From positions 1-64,000 of the forward strand of contig CAIQGE010000035.1 in the NCBI GenBank assembly GCA_903871335.1: a DNA stretch of 64,000 bases, read 5' to 3'. Under the pieces are notes generated by a model that worked only from the letters and a program-made list of their open reading frames with translations, was not told the DNA's origin and searched no databases. The position numbers and the translations under genes were made by a program. This document shows positions 44,578-53,851 of this stretch, piece after piece. Position 1 is the first letter of the stretch. The number at the start of each line of letters is the position of its first letter. The stretch is from an uncultured Actinomycetes bacterium. Its GTDB lineage: Bacteria > Actinomycetota > Acidimicrobiia > Acidimicrobiales > RAAP-2.

Positions 44578-44898
44578 TCGAACGCGGCGAGCGCGCGAGG
44601 GCCCCACACCGTGCCCGGGCCGCCGTTCATGACGATGACCACACCCGCGACGTCGGCGATCTCCTCGCGGGTTGCACCCACTCGAACAAGATTGCGCGTG
44701 CGCCACGATGCAGCCGTCGCATTCCCGGGTCATCGCTATCGCCAACGCGATGAATTCTTTGGTCTTCTCCGAAAGTGCTCCGTCGCTCATGGCCGCTCGT
44801 GACATTTCCCCGAAGGCTCGCATCACCTCAGGAATCTCTCGGCGCAGCGAGAGGGCCGGCCCGCGAAGTTCCTCGCGTATGTGATCTGCGTGTTCCAT
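44529..44898 (-). pseudogene. AhpD/carboxymuconolactone-decarboxylase-like gene with a frameshift
   Basis: The first part starts at ATG 44898 after a strong GGAGGA site and reads MEHADHIREELRGPALSLRR, then KTKEFIALAIAMTRECDGCIVAHA with the CxxC redox motif. The expected continuation TRNLVRVGATREEIADVAGV, then VIVMNGGPGTVWGPRALAAFDQ, is present in another frame and ends at 44529. Reading HTRNLV requires two extra bases near 44697-44703 (CACACGCG instead of CACGCG). A loss of 2 nt, real or from sequencing, therefore breaks the gene. An intact version would be about 120 residues, an antioxidant-type thiol protein. Confidence 0.75.
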
Positions 44899-44932
44899 AG
44901 ATCCTCCGTGGTGCAGCGTACCGAGTGGGTCG

Positions 44933-44938
44933 TACACT
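44933..44938 (+). promoter_or_regulatory. Candidate -10 hexamer of the carbonic anhydrase gene (leaderless)
   Basis: TACACT is followed by eight bases and GTG 44947. Confidence 0.55.
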
Positions 44939-44946
44939 CATTCGCT

Positions 44947-45453
44947 GTGAGCGTGATCGATAATCTCCTGTCCAACAATCGTGACTACATCGAGCGTCAC
45001 GGACATCGCGAGATGCCGACGGAGCCCCAACGTCACCTCGCTGTCGTCACCTGCATGGACTCGCGCCTTGACCTCTTTGGCGCGCTTGGTTTGGACCTTG
45101 GCGAGGCACACCTCATCCGAAACGCCGGAGGTATCGCGACCGACGACGTGGTCCGCAGCCTTCTTTTGAGTCAGCGCCTGCTCGGGACCAACGCGGTCAT
45201 GGTGATTCACCACACGCGCTGCGGCCTTGAGACCTTCGAGGAAGAACAACTGCAGGACGAACTGGAGCGCGACCTCGGGGCGCGTGCACCGTTCCGACTC
45301 GGGGCCTACCGTGACGTTCGAGCGGACGTCCGGGCCACGGTGCGCACGCTTCGCGCGAGCCCCTTCGTGAATCCCGTCGAGATTCGTGGCTTCGTCTTTA
45401 ACGTCGACGATGGCGACCTCTTCGAAGTGCCCGTTAACGAAGAGATTTCTTGA
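44947..45453 (+). CDS. Beta-class carbonic anhydrase
   Basis: A 168-residue zinc enzyme that interconverts CO2 and bicarbonate. Zinc ligands are Cys36 in VVTCMDSR (with the Asp-Arg dyad), His89 and Cys92 in IHHTRCG. The strand HLIRNAGGIATDDVVRSLLLS is characteristic of the small actinobacterial beta class. The start GTG 44947 was chosen because TACACT lies 8 nt before it; longer frames upstream do not resemble the family. It overlaps the convergent GNAT gene by 20 nt. Confidence 0.9.
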   Translation: MSVIDNLLSNNRDYIERHGHREMPTEPQRHLAVVTCMDSRLDLFGALGLDLGEAHLIRNAGGIATDDVVRSLLLSQRLLGTNAVMVIHHTRCGLETFEEEQLQDELERDLGARAPFRLGAYRDVRADVRATVRTLRASPFVNPVEIRGFVFNVDDGDLFEVPVNEEIS

Positions 45454-45883
45454 AGCCCTTGTGCGAGGCGCTATATCCCATGCGTTCGTAGAAACGATGC
45501 GCGTCGTGGCGCGCCACGTTGCTCGTGAGCTGTAGTCGGTAACAACCGCGATCGCGGGCCCACGATTCCGCAGCTCGCATCAATTGCTCACCGAAGCCTC
45601 GCGATCGCAGGTCGGCGCGAACGTGCACACTTTCGACTTCGGCGCATTTTGCTCCGCGGTGCTGCAGGTGGGTAAAGACAATCACCTGGCACACACCGAC
45701 GACTTCACCGTCGAGTTCAACGACCAGGATCTCGCCACCTTCGGCTCGCGTAGCGGCCACCGCCGGTACGTACCATTCGGGGTGGTTCGCGTCGTCATCC
45801 GTGTCGCCGAGAGCTCCCGCCACCAGAATGTCTATCGCCGCGGGAACATCTTCGTCTCGCAGTGCACGAACAACTGAATTCAC
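45434..45883 (-). CDS. GNAT family N-acetyltransferase
   Basis: A 149-residue acetyltransferase. It has EVVGVCQVIVFTHLQHRGAKCAEVESVHVRADLRSRGFGEQLMRAA, where RSRGFG is the acetyl-CoA pyrophosphate loop, and a final HRFYERMGYSASHKGFKKSL. The acceptor is unknown. Its start overlaps the stop of acs (ATGA). Since acs activity in many actinobacteria is controlled by lysine acetylation from a neighbouring GNAT, this could be such a regulator; that is inference. Confidence 0.87.
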   Translation of the reverse strand: MNSVVRALRDEDVPAAIDILVAGALGDTDDDANHPEWYVPAVAATRAEGGEILVVELDGEVVGVCQVIVFTHLQHRGAKCAEVESVHVRADLRSRGFGEQLMRAAESWARDRGCYRLQLTSNVARHDAHRFYERMGYSASHKGFKKSLR

Positions 45884-47850
45884 TCGTCGTCGTTTCCGTG
45901 CTGGCCCATGAGGGTGTCAATGACGCCCACGATGGACGGATCGGTCAGAGTCGTGACGTCGCCGAGCGCCCGATGTTCCGCCACGTCGCGGAGCAGGCGC
46001 CGCATGATCTTGCCGGACCTCGTTTTCGGAAGGTCTGGTGTGATCACGATTTGGCGAGGACGCGCGATGGGGCTGATCACGCGCGCGACGTGATCACGTA
46101 AGTCCGCGATGATTTCTTCGTGGCTGACACCATCCTCATCGGCGCGCAGGGTCAGGGTGACAAAGGCCACGATGGCCTGCCCCGTCGTCTCGTCGGACGC
46201 CCCGACCACCGCGGCTTCCGCCACCCCGTCGTGACCCACGAGGGCGTGTTCGACTTCGGTGGTGGAGAGGCGGTGTCCCGAAATATTCATCACGTCGTCC
46301 ACGCGTCCGAGCAGCCACAGGTCGCCGTCATCGTCGCGCTTGGCTCCATCGCCCGCGAAGTATCGACCTTCGAAGCGCGACCAGTACGTCTCTTGGAAAC
46401 GCTCGGGATCACCCCAGATACCGCGAGTCATGCCGGGCCACGGAGCCGACAGGGTCAGGTACCCACCTTCGCCATTGCCGACGGACGCCCCTTCGTTATC
46501 GACGACGTCAACCGAAATTCCGGGGAACGCTGCCGACGCTGCTCCGGGCTTGGTGTGCGTGATGCCCGGTAGCGGTGTCACCATGATCCCGCCGGTCTCG
46601 GTCTGCCACCACGTGTCCACGATGGGGCAGCGATTCTGACCGACGTATTCTCGGTACCACATCCACGCTTCCGGATTGATGGGCTCCCCGACAGATCCGA
46701 GGAGTCGCAGGGACGACAAATCGTGGGCCTGGGGAAGATCGGCGCCCCACTTCATGAGGGTTCGAATTGCCGTCGGCGCCGTGTACAGAATCGTGACCTT
46801 GTAGCGCTCCACAATTCGCCACCAGCGATCACGTCCGCCCGCGTCGGGCGTTCCCTCATAGAGGACCTGCGTGACGCCATTCGCCAGGGGGCCGTAGACA
46901 ATGTACGTATGTCCGGTGATCCATCCAATGTCCGCCGACGTCCAACACACGTCGCTCTCGGGCTTGACGTCAAAGACGTAATAGTGAGTGGTGACGGCGT
47001 GGGTTAAATACCCCGCGGTGGTGTGCAAGATTCCCTTCGGTCGCGCCGTGGTGCCCGAGGTGTACATCAAGAACAACGGCTGTTCGGCGGGAAAACTTTC
47101 CGGCACGTGTACGGGTGATTGGCGATCGACGACCTCGTGCCACCAGTGGTCCCTCCCTTCATGCCACGCCACGTCTTGACCCGTGCGCCGAACAACGAGA
47201 ACTCCCCGCACGCCCGCGCAGCGTTCCACGGCGGCGTCCACTTGTGCCTTGAGGGGGCTAGCGACGCCGCGGCGATAGCCACCGTCGGCGGTAATCACAA
47301 AGGTGCAGTCCGCGTCGAGAATCCGGTCCACCAGTGCCTCGCTCGCGAATCCACCAAAGATCACCGAGTGGGCGGCGCCCACCCGGGCGCACGCGAGCAT
47401 GGCGGTGACCGCCTCCGGGATCATCGGCATATAGATCGCCACACGATCTCCAGCCCGCACGCCGAGTTCGGTCAGCGCGTGAGCGGCGCGCGAGACCCGG
47501 GCGAGCAGGTCCGCGTAGGTGACATCCAATGTGTCGTCCTCGGGTTCACCGACCCAGTGAAACGCGACGCGATCCCCGTGGCCCGCTTCCACGTGACGGT
47601 CAACGCAATTCACACTCGCGTTCAGACGACCATCGGCGAACCAGGTCGCGAACGGTGGCGTCCATTCGAGGGCCGTAGTGGGCTCGACGTCCCACGTGAG
47701 GCGACGCGCTTGTTGCGCCCACCACGCCTCCGGATCAGCCGCGGCCTCCTCGTAAATGGACGGCTGGGCGTTGGCTTGTGCGGAAAAGTCGCTCGAGGGC
47801 GCAAAGGAACGCGTCTCGCTTAAGAATGCTTCCAACTCGCCATCAACCAT
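45880..47850 (-). CDS. acs: Acetyl-CoA synthetase
   Basis: Acs makes acetyl-CoA from acetate, ATP and CoA. The 656-residue length is normal. It has LFLMYTSGTTARPKGILHTTAGYL (AMP-binding loop), VDTWWQTETGGIMVTPLPG, and near the C-terminus DVMNISGHRLSTTEVEHALV with the hinge and DLPKTRSGKIMRRLLR, whose Lys is the acetylated, regulatory one. I chose ATG 47850 with the strong site GAGGGGGAATC before it; upstream codons are not family-like. A GNAT gene follows with an ATGA overlap. Confidence 0.97.
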   Translation of the reverse strand: MVDGELEAFLSETRSFAPSSDFSAQANAQPSIYEEAAADPEAWWAQQARRLTWDVEPTTALEWTPPFATWFADGRLNASVNCVDRHVEAGHGDRVAFHWVGEPEDDTLDVTYADLLARVSRAAHALTELGVRAGDRVAIYMPMIPEAVTAMLACARVGAAHSVIFGGFASEALVDRILDADCTFVITADGGYRRGVASPLKAQVDAAVERCAGVRGVLVVRRTGQDVAWHEGRDHWWHEVVDRQSPVHVPESFPAEQPLFLMYTSGTTARPKGILHTTAGYLTHAVTTHYYVFDVKPESDVCWTSADIGWITGHTYIVYGPLANGVTQVLYEGTPDAGGRDRWWRIVERYKVTILYTAPTAIRTLMKWGADLPQAHDLSSLRLLGSVGEPINPEAWMWYREYVGQNRCPIVDTWWQTETGGIMVTPLPGITHTKPGAASAAFPGISVDVVDNEGASVGNGEGGYLTLSAPWPGMTRGIWGDPERFQETYWSRFEGRYFAGDGAKRDDDGDLWLLGRVDDVMNISGHRLSTTEVEHALVGHDGVAEAAVVGASDETTGQAIVAFVTLTLRADEDGVSHEEIIADLRDHVARVISPIARPRQIVITPDLPKTRSGKIMRRLLRDVAEHRALGDVTTLTDPSIVGVIDTLMGQHGNDDE

Positions 47851-47882
47851 GATTCCCCCTCGACGTGACGTGTACAGCGAAT

Positions 47883-49541
47883 TTATCGAACGCCCTGCGT
47901 GGGCGTCGGCGACAGCATCAGGGGCTCGGCGTAGCAATTGAGGCCAATGATCGCAAAGCCGGCGTCACGCCATCCTTCTTGGGTCAACTGACCGTGCGTG
48001 ATGGATGCCATGGGTAACCCCGCGGCGTACTCGCGGTCAACGACGTACGGATTCCACACGCCGAGCGTGTAACCGATGTACCACACGCGTCGGAAATGTT
48101 CACCAAGGTGGGCCAATTGCGGATCGAAGCTCGCGTAACTTTCGGGCAAAATGACAACCGGGATACTGGGTAGTTGTCTCACGCGAAATCCTTGCGGCCA
48201 CGTGCCGTGCGTAGCGAAATCAACCCGCCACGGCGACAAGTCGGCCTCAGCCCAGGAGAATGAGAGAAAACTGGGGATGACAATCACATCGCCCGCGCGC
48301 AACTGCGGGCGCAGTTCGGCGTAGAGCCCGTTGAGATTGAGTTCGGGATACCGCGCCACGTTGCCGACGAGATTCGCCACGCCCACGCCGGCGATGAAGA
48401 CCGCCCCCGCCACGATCACGACCGACCGCTCACGGGCCCTCGCGCGAAACGTGGTGGCCACCCACTCGCACCCGAAAGCCAGCGCGAGAAAGACGGCGGG
48501 ATAGAGCACCTCGTCGGTACGACCGTCACCCCACGGCAGAAGGTCAGCCATGGCGGCTCCCACGGCGATGAGGAGACTGGCACCGACCGGGACGAGAGCA
48601 CCCCGACTCGACCACTTTGACGGTCGGGCGGTGCACCACACGAGAACGCCCACAAGGAAAAAACTGGCGACGGACACTGCCATGTCCCATGAGTTGACCT
48701 GATTCTGGAGAAAGTTGTATCCGACGGAGATGCCGGTGACCCCGTGAGCGAATCCCGCGAACATCGCAGCGAGGTTGTGACCAAATCCGTGCAGGCCGGC
48801 GTAGTCCGCCATGAATCCTCGCCGAACCCAGCGATCCCCTAACGAGGCGGGGCTCGCGAGGAGAAAGGGAATCCCCACTACGAGGATGCCCGCCCCCGTG
48901 ACGCCGGCGGACCGCAGGGTGTGACGGCGCGACGAGGGGTCATTCCACGACCACAGCACGACCGCTATCCACACCCCCACCATCACCGACGCGGTCGAAA
49001 ACGAAATGAAGAAAGCCGTGATGGAGCCCACCATCAGCCACCGCACGGTGTGGCTCTTCGGAGAACGACGCACGTTTTCGCCCAAAGCCAAAATGAGCAG
49101 AGCGAGCAAGATCTCCACCGTGTAAGGCTTGACACGGGTGGCGTAGGTCATCGACGTGGGATTAGCGACGAACAGAATGGTGGCGAGCGCCGCCGGCCAG
49201 GGACGGACGCGAAAATAGCGAGCCACGCCGTAGAAGGAAAAGCCCGCGATCACTACCGCGACGAATGCGGGTACTTGCGCCCACCAGGTGGCCGTGGATC
49301 CCGCCTTGATCCACTCACGTAGTAACAAGGTCCACCCCGGCGTTGACACGGTCATGCGCAGAGCGTCAAAGAGGTGGACGTGTGACGGCAGCGCCGCCCA
49401 CGCGTCGTCGAAGAACATGTCGGTGCGTGTGAACCCAGCGCTCTGACGCCACGCGGTCGCGACGATCATCAACGTGACCACCGCGAGGGGTGCCCACGTG
49501 AGTGGTCGCCGTCGAGCGATATCAGTCGATGACGTAGTCAG
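47883..49541 (-). CDS. GT-C fold membrane glycosyltransferase-like protein (copy 1)
   Basis: About 552 residues with ten or more helices. Landmarks are MFFDDAWAA in the first external loop, an acidic motif typical of GT-C enzymes, WWAQVPAF, a helix with FVANPTSMTYATRVKPYTVEILLAL, and a soluble C-terminal part with YIGYTLGVWNPYVV. It is homologous throughout to the protein at 56373-58022. The only canonical start, GTG 49481, would cut the first helix. CTG 49541, 6 nt after AGGA, restores an N-terminus (MTTSSTDIARRRPLTW) that lines up with the paralogue and a matching length. It probably uses polyprenyl-phosphate sugars outside the membrane. Confidence 0.72.
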   Translation of the reverse strand: MTTSSTDIARRRPLTWAPLAVVTLMIVATAWRQSAGFTRTDMFFDDAWAALPSHVHLFDALRMTVSTPGWTLLLREWIKAGSTATWWAQVPAFVAVVIAGFSFYGVARYFRVRPWPAALATILFVANPTSMTYATRVKPYTVEILLALLILALGENVRRSPKSHTVRWLMVGSITAFFISFSTASVMVGVWIAVVLWSWNDPSSRRHTLRSAGVTGAGILVVGIPFLLASPASLGDRWVRRGFMADYAGLHGFGHNLAAMFAGFAHGVTGISVGYNFLQNQVNSWDMAVSVASFFLVGVLVWCTARPSKWSSRGALVPVGASLLIAVGAAMADLLPWGDGRTDEVLYPAVFLALAFGCEWVATTFRARARERSVVIVAGAVFIAGVGVANLVGNVARYPELNLNGLYAELRPQLRAGDVIVIPSFLSFSWAEADLSPWRVDFATHGTWPQGFRVRQLPSIPVVILPESYASFDPQLAHLGEHFRRVWYIGYTLGVWNPYVVDREYAAGLPMASITHGQLTQEGWRDAGFAIIGLNCYAEPLMLSPTPTQGVR

Positions 49542-49549
49542 GAGGTTTC

Positions 49550-50947
49550 CTATCGAGGGTCGATCGGAGTGATCACGCCAACCGCCGTCTCAATGACCTC
49601 CGCGGCGTCGAGGCACAGGTCCTCACGAAAACGCGACGAAATGATCTGAGCTCCCGTCGGTAGTCCGTGGGCGACCCCCGTGGGAACGCTCGCGGCGGGC
49701 AAACCCATGAGGTTCGCGGGCAGGACAAATCGGAAGAGTTCGACCACCTGCATGGCATTCTCACGACTCTCGATATCCCAACCCAGGGGGAACGGAGGTT
49801 GTGTCCACGTGGGGCCGACGATAATCGGATAGGTCGCAAAGAACTCCTGGAAGCTCTTTGCGACGCCGTATCGAGTCTGGTGGAGCACGTCCATGCTCGC
49901 GGCCGTGGGCGAGGGGAAATCGAAGGAGGTGTACTCGAGGAACTTCTTGCCCCCCTCCCCCATCAGCATGTCCATGAGGGGAGCGAGCGCCTCGAGTCCG
50001 GAGGTCATGAACTCGCTCCAAGCGACGTAGGCGTCGAACAGAGCGGGCGGACTGACTTCTTCGACGACGTACCCCGCCGCCTCCAATGCTCGTCCGGCGA
50101 TCCGCACGCCTTCGGCGATGTCGGGGTGGGTTGAACCGCCCACGGGCTCGGGGATGAGGGCCGCTCGGCGCGGTCGCGGCGGTCCGTCGAGAGGCGCGTC
50201 AATGGCGTGCGGGTCACGCGAGTCCGAACCCGCCAGGACGGCCAGCGCGGCACGTAGGTCGCGGACGTGACGTGCCATCGGACCCTGGGCGAGCATCAAC
50301 TGTGAAGAAAGGAGAGGATTCAACGGCGAGGACTCGTTGCCCTGGGCAATACGCCCAAAGCTGGGCTTGATCGACGTGATACCGCAACAGAAGGCTGGAT
50401 TGCGAACGGAGCCGCCGATGTCGTTACCGAGCCCGAGGGGGCTCATTCCCGACGCAATGGCGGCACCCTCGCCGCCGCTCGAACCGCCGGCGGTGCGAGT
50501 GACGTCCCACGGGTTGCCGGTGGATCCGTAGAGAGACGATTCCGAATTGATGCGCAGCCCGAAATCCGGCATATTCGTCCGGCCCAGAATGATGCCTCCG
50601 GCGCCACGCATGCGCTTGACCACGGGAGCGTCGGACGGAGCGACGAGGTCTTTGAGTGACGTCGCCCCTTCCGTTGTGGGCTGACCCGCGACATCAATGT
50701 TCGTCTTCACCGTAAAGGGAACTCCGTGGAACGCCCCGTCAGCCCGTCCCTTCGCCGTCGCCGCATCCGCGGCGTCCGCCGCTCGGCGAGCGTCATCGGC
50801 GAGCACTTCGACAACCGCGTTAACGCGCGAGTTCACTGCCTCGATACGGCCCAAGTGGGCGTCAATGACCTCTCGCGACGACACCGACTTTGCGCGAATA
50901 AGTCCGGCCAATTCCGTAGCGGACTTGGTCCACAATTCTTCACTCAT
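49550..50947 (-). CDS. Amidase-signature enzyme
   Basis: A 465-residue amidase. The Ser-cisSer-Lys triad is visible: Lys81 in PFTVKTNIDVAGQ, Ser156 in RTAGGSSGGEGAAIASG and Ser180 in GNDIGGSVRNPAFCCG. GatA has the same core, but no gatC or gatB is nearby, so this is likely a stand-alone amidase acting on a small amide. The ATG is preceded by GAGGGGGATTC. Its stop lies 8 nt before the probable CTG start of the GT-C gene. Confidence 0.9.
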   Translation of the reverse strand: MSEELWTKSATELAGLIRAKSVSSREVIDAHLGRIEAVNSRVNAVVEVLADDARRAADAADAATAKGRADGAFHGVPFTVKTNIDVAGQPTTEGATSLKDLVAPSDAPVVKRMRGAGGIILGRTNMPDFGLRINSESSLYGSTGNPWDVTRTAGGSSGGEGAAIASGMSPLGLGNDIGGSVRNPAFCCGITSIKPSFGRIAQGNESSPLNPLLSSQLMLAQGPMARHVRDLRAALAVLAGSDSRDPHAIDAPLDGPPRPRRAALIPEPVGGSTHPDIAEGVRIAGRALEAAGYVVEEVSPPALFDAYVAWSEFMTSGLEALAPLMDMLMGEGGKKFLEYTSFDFPSPTAASMDVLHQTRYGVAKSFQEFFATYPIIVGPTWTQPPFPLGWDIESRENAMQVVELFRFVLPANLMGLPAASVPTGVAHGLPTGAQIISSRFREDLCLDAAEVIETAVGVITPIDPR

Positions 50948-51022
50948 GAATCCCCCTCTCGGACGTGGTCGTAGTCTGCCACGGCGCCCCGACGAGGCGA
51001 AATTTTCAGTGAAAGAACGTGA

Positions 51023-51901
51023 TCAACCGAAGCGGCCCTGGATGTAGTCCAACGTGCGCTTGTCCGACGGCTTGGTGAAGATCTTCTCCGTAGACGCAAA
51101 CTCGATCAACTCACCCGCGCGGTCCTCGCCCATGAGCAAGAACGCACAATTGTCCGAGACTCGCGCCGCCTGTTGCATGTTGTGGGTGACGATGATGATC
51201 GTGACGATCTCCTTGAGCGAACTCATGAGATCTTCGATGTGCTGCGTCGATACCGGGTCCAGCGCCGATGTCGGTTCGTCCATCAACAGAATTTCGGGTT
51301 CCACGGCCAACGCGCGGGCGATACACAGACGCTGCTGCTCACCGCCCGACAACGTGCTCGCGGCGACCTTCAATCGGTGCGAGACCGAATCCCACAGCGC
51401 GGCTGACTGGAGCGCGTGCTCCACCGCCTCGTCAACAACTGACTTCTTCTTGACGCCATTGAAACGAAGCCCGGACGCCACGTTGTCGTAGATCGACATC
51501 GTGGGAAAAGGGTTCGGACGCTGGAAGACCATGCCAATGCGGCTGCGCAACAAGGTCGTCGGAATTCCGCCGTTGTAGATGTCTTCACCATCCAGCGTGA
51601 TCTCACCAGTGACCTTGGCACCCTTGGTGAGGTCGTGCAAACGGTTGATAGCGCGCAGGAGTGTCGTCTTACCGGAGCCCGAGGGCCCAATCATCGACGT
51701 CACCCGGTTCTTGGCGATGTCGAAAGTGGCGTCACGAACAGCGACTTTGCCGCTGAAGGAGACCGCCACGTTCTTCAAACTCATGATCGTCACCTGCGGA
51801 CCATTGTCCGTGATCTCTTCAATCATGTTCGGCAACGACGCCTCCGGTGGAGTCAGTGAAGGTGCAGAGAAGTTCTCGCCGCCCGTGGTGGTGCTTTCCA
51901 T
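51023..51901 (-). CDS. pstB: Phosphate ABC transporter ATP-binding protein
   Basis: A 292-residue ABC ATPase. Walker A is [22 protein letters not shown], the signature is [33 protein letters not shown], and the PstB-specific [22 protein letters not shown] is present. About 35 extra residues precede the domain ([20 protein letters not shown]) compared with the usual length of about 250-260. It lies 2 nt after pstA and ends the pst operon. No phoU or phoR gene is nearby. Confidence 0.96.
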   Translation of the reverse strand: MESTTTGGENFSAPSLTPPEASLPNMIEEITDNGPQVTIMSLKNVAVSFSGKVAVRDATFDIAKNRVTSMIGPSGSGKTTLLRAINRLHDLTKGAKVTGEITLDGEDIYNGGIPTTLLRSRIGMVFQRPNPFPTMSIYDNVASGLRFNGVKKKSVVDEAVEHALQSAALWDSVSHRLKVAASTLSGGEQQRLCIARALAVEPEILLMDEPTSALDPVSTQHIEDLMSSLKEIVTIIIVTHNMQQAARVSDNCAFLLMGEDRAGELIEFASTEKIFTKPSDKRTLDYIQGRFG

Positions 51902-51903
51902 AG

Positions 51904-52824
51904 CTATAGACCCCGCTTACTGGATCGCGCCACTACGAGTCGCGCGAGAAGGTTGAAGAAGAAGACGATGATCATCAAGATCAGGGCCATGCCCCACAGG
52001 GACTTGATGATGTACGGATTACTACCTTGAAGATACGTGAACATCATGGTCGGAAGGGTGGTCACGGGACTCATGGGGTTCCACGACGTGAGCGAACTCG
52101 CGCCAATAACGAAGAGCACGGGCGCGGTCTCACCAACGGCGCGCGAGGTGGACAACATGACGGCGGTCACCATGCGCGGCGCGGCGTACGGGAGGATCAC
52201 GCGCAGCATCACTCGCGACTTACGAGCGCCGAGAGCCAGTGCCGCTTCTTTGAGCGTGTCCGGTACGTCGCGCAATGCGGCTTCTGAGGCAATGGCGATG
52301 AGTGGCACCATCAAGATCGCCAGGGCGAGCGAGCCCGCGAGCGCCGTCATTCGGTACCCCATTGGTGTGACCACGAAGGTGAAGATGAAGATTCCGAGCA
52401 AGATCGACGGGAGTCCGATCATGACTTCGGTCGTCACGCGCAAGAAGTGCATCACGCGGCCGTCAGATTCGTACAGCGACACGGCCAACAAGACGGCGAT
52501 AGGAACCGCAATCAGCACGGCGAGCCCGTCCACCAGGATCGTGCCGGTGATCGCGTTCGAGAAGCCGCCAATATTCGCGAGATCGAAAGCAAAAGGCGTC
52601 TGCTGTGGCTTCGACAAGTAGCCCCACGTGAGGTAGTGGGCACCCTTGGAGATCACCGACTGCAGAATGGAAAAAAGTGGAATGAAGGCGATCACGAGAG
52701 CCGTCGCCATCATGCCGAGGAAGAATTTCGACGTGAACTCCCGCTTTCGCAGCGAACTCTTCGCGGCTTTCTGCACGAATTCGCGTCGCTCGTCAATGGT
52801 CATGATGTGCTGCAGTTCGCTCAT
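51904..52824 (-). CDS. pstA: Phosphate ABC transporter permease PstA
   Basis: A 306-residue, six-helix permease. The N-terminal region is charged ([12 protein letters not shown]). [26 protein letters not shown] and the coupling-helix region [41 protein letters not shown], with the EAA motif, are typical of PstA. The ATG overlaps the pstC stop (ATGA). It pairs with PstC to form the channel. Confidence 0.95.
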   Translation of the reverse strand: MSELQHIMTIDERREFVQKAAKSSLRKREFTSKFFLGMMATALVIAFIPLFSILQSVISKGAHYLTWGYLSKPQQTPFAFDLANIGGFSNAITGTILVDGLAVLIAVPIAVLLAVSLYESDGRVMHFLRVTTEVMIGLPSILLGIFIFTFVVTPMGYRMTALAGSLALAILMVPLIAIASEAALRDVPDTLKEAALALGARKSRVMLRVILPYAAPRMVTAVMLSTSRAVGETAPVLFVIGASSLTSWNPMSPVTTLPTMMFTYLQGSNPYIIKSLWGMALILMIIVFFFNLLARLVVARSSKRGL

Positions 52825-53810
52825 GCGCCCAACAACTTTCGACGACTACGTGAGGTAATAGCACGAGCCAAGAGGTTCACGGCCCCGACGATGACCATCA
52901 GCACGAGGGCCAGACACGACAGAATGCCGAAACCCTGCGTGCCGGAATAGTTGCCGAAGTTGGCGGCAATTTCCGACGCCAGCGTCGCGCCCGTGTTGAA
53001 AGGGTTGAAAGGCCACGGGTGTGCCGCGTTGACGCCTCCCAACAGGAACACCATGGCAATGGTCTCGCCGAGCGCACGACCGGTGGCTAATACCGCGGCG
53101 CCGAGGAGTCCCGTTCGTGAGGAGGGGAGCACCACCTTCAGCAGGACCTGGCTTCGTGTGGCGCCGACTGACAGTCCACCCTCGATGAGCTCGTTGGGGA
53201 CCGCCATGAAGACGTCACGCGAGATGGCAGCCATCGTCGGCAAAATCATGACGCCGAGCACGATGACGCCGAGCAGAAGATTGGAGCCACTCTGCGCGAT
53301 GCCGTTAAAGGGCCAACGACCACCCGTCAAACTGGCCAGCCACGGCTGCAGGTGGTTACCGAGCCACGGGCCGATAACGAGGAATCCCCACGTGCCGTAG
53401 ATGATCGAGGGTACGACGGCCAGCAACTCGACCAGTGAAGAAATAACCAAACGGAAGCGCCGAGGAATGAGGTAGGTAATGGCGAGAGCGGAGCCGATGC
53501 CAATGGGTACGGCAAACACCAGGGCGAATCCGGTCGTAACGAAAGTACCGAGGATCAGGGGGAGCGCGCCGTATTGGCCGGCGCTGAAGTTCCAGTCGGA
53601 TCCGTAGAAGAAGTGCCAACCCACGATTCGCCAACCGGGAATCGAGGCCTTGACGATCGAGACAAAAAACAACGCCAGAATGGCAGCTACAGCAATCGCG
53701 ATCCCGATGAGGATCGAACGATACGGAGTATCAGAACTGGTCGGGAGCTTGCGCTCCCGACCAGTTCTGTTCTCCAGAGGTTCAGTCGGAGAAGCAACAT
53801 CTACTGACAT
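52821..53810 (-). CDS. pstC: Phosphate ABC transporter permease PstC
   Basis: A 329-residue, six-helix permease. It has LILGTFVTTGFALVFAVPIGIGSALAITYL, LLAVVPSIIYGTWGFLVIGPWL and an EAA region PNELIEGGLSVGATRSQVLLKVVLPSSRTGLLGAAVLATGRALGETIA. The cytoplasmic N-terminus (about 1-28) is encoded over a perfect 17-bp inverted repeat with a GCAA loop at 53732-53769. It lies 41 nt after pstS. Confidence 0.95.
   Translation of the reverse strand: MSVDVASPTEPLENRTGRERKLPTSSDTPYRSILIGIAIAVAAILALFFVSIVKASIPGWRIVGWHFFYGSDWNFSAGQYGALPLILGTFVTTGFALVFAVPIGIGSALAITYLIPRRFRLVISSLVELLAVVPSIIYGTWGFLVIGPWLGNHLQPWLASLTGGRWPFNGIAQSGSNLLLGVIVLGVMILPTMAAISRDVFMAVPNELIEGGLSVGATRSQVLLKVVLPSSRTGLLGAAVLATGRALGETIAMVFLLGGVNAAHPWPFNPFNTGATLASEIAANFGNYSGTQGFGILSCLALVLMVIVGAVNLLARAITSRSRRKLLGA
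53732..53769 (-). promoter_or_regulatory. Perfect 17-bp hairpin with GNRA loop in the start of pstC
   Basis: On the plus strand CAGAACTGGTCGGGAGC (53732-53748), TTGC, GCTCCCGACCAGTTCTG (53753-53769). In the pst mRNA the loop reads GCAA, a GNRA tetraloop closed by C-G. It spans codons about 14-26 of pstC. There is no U-run after it, so a simple terminator is unlikely. Confidence 0.85.
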
Positions 53811-53851
53811 TGAATGTTCCGACCAATTCCCTTAAATTCCAGTGAGTCTGA

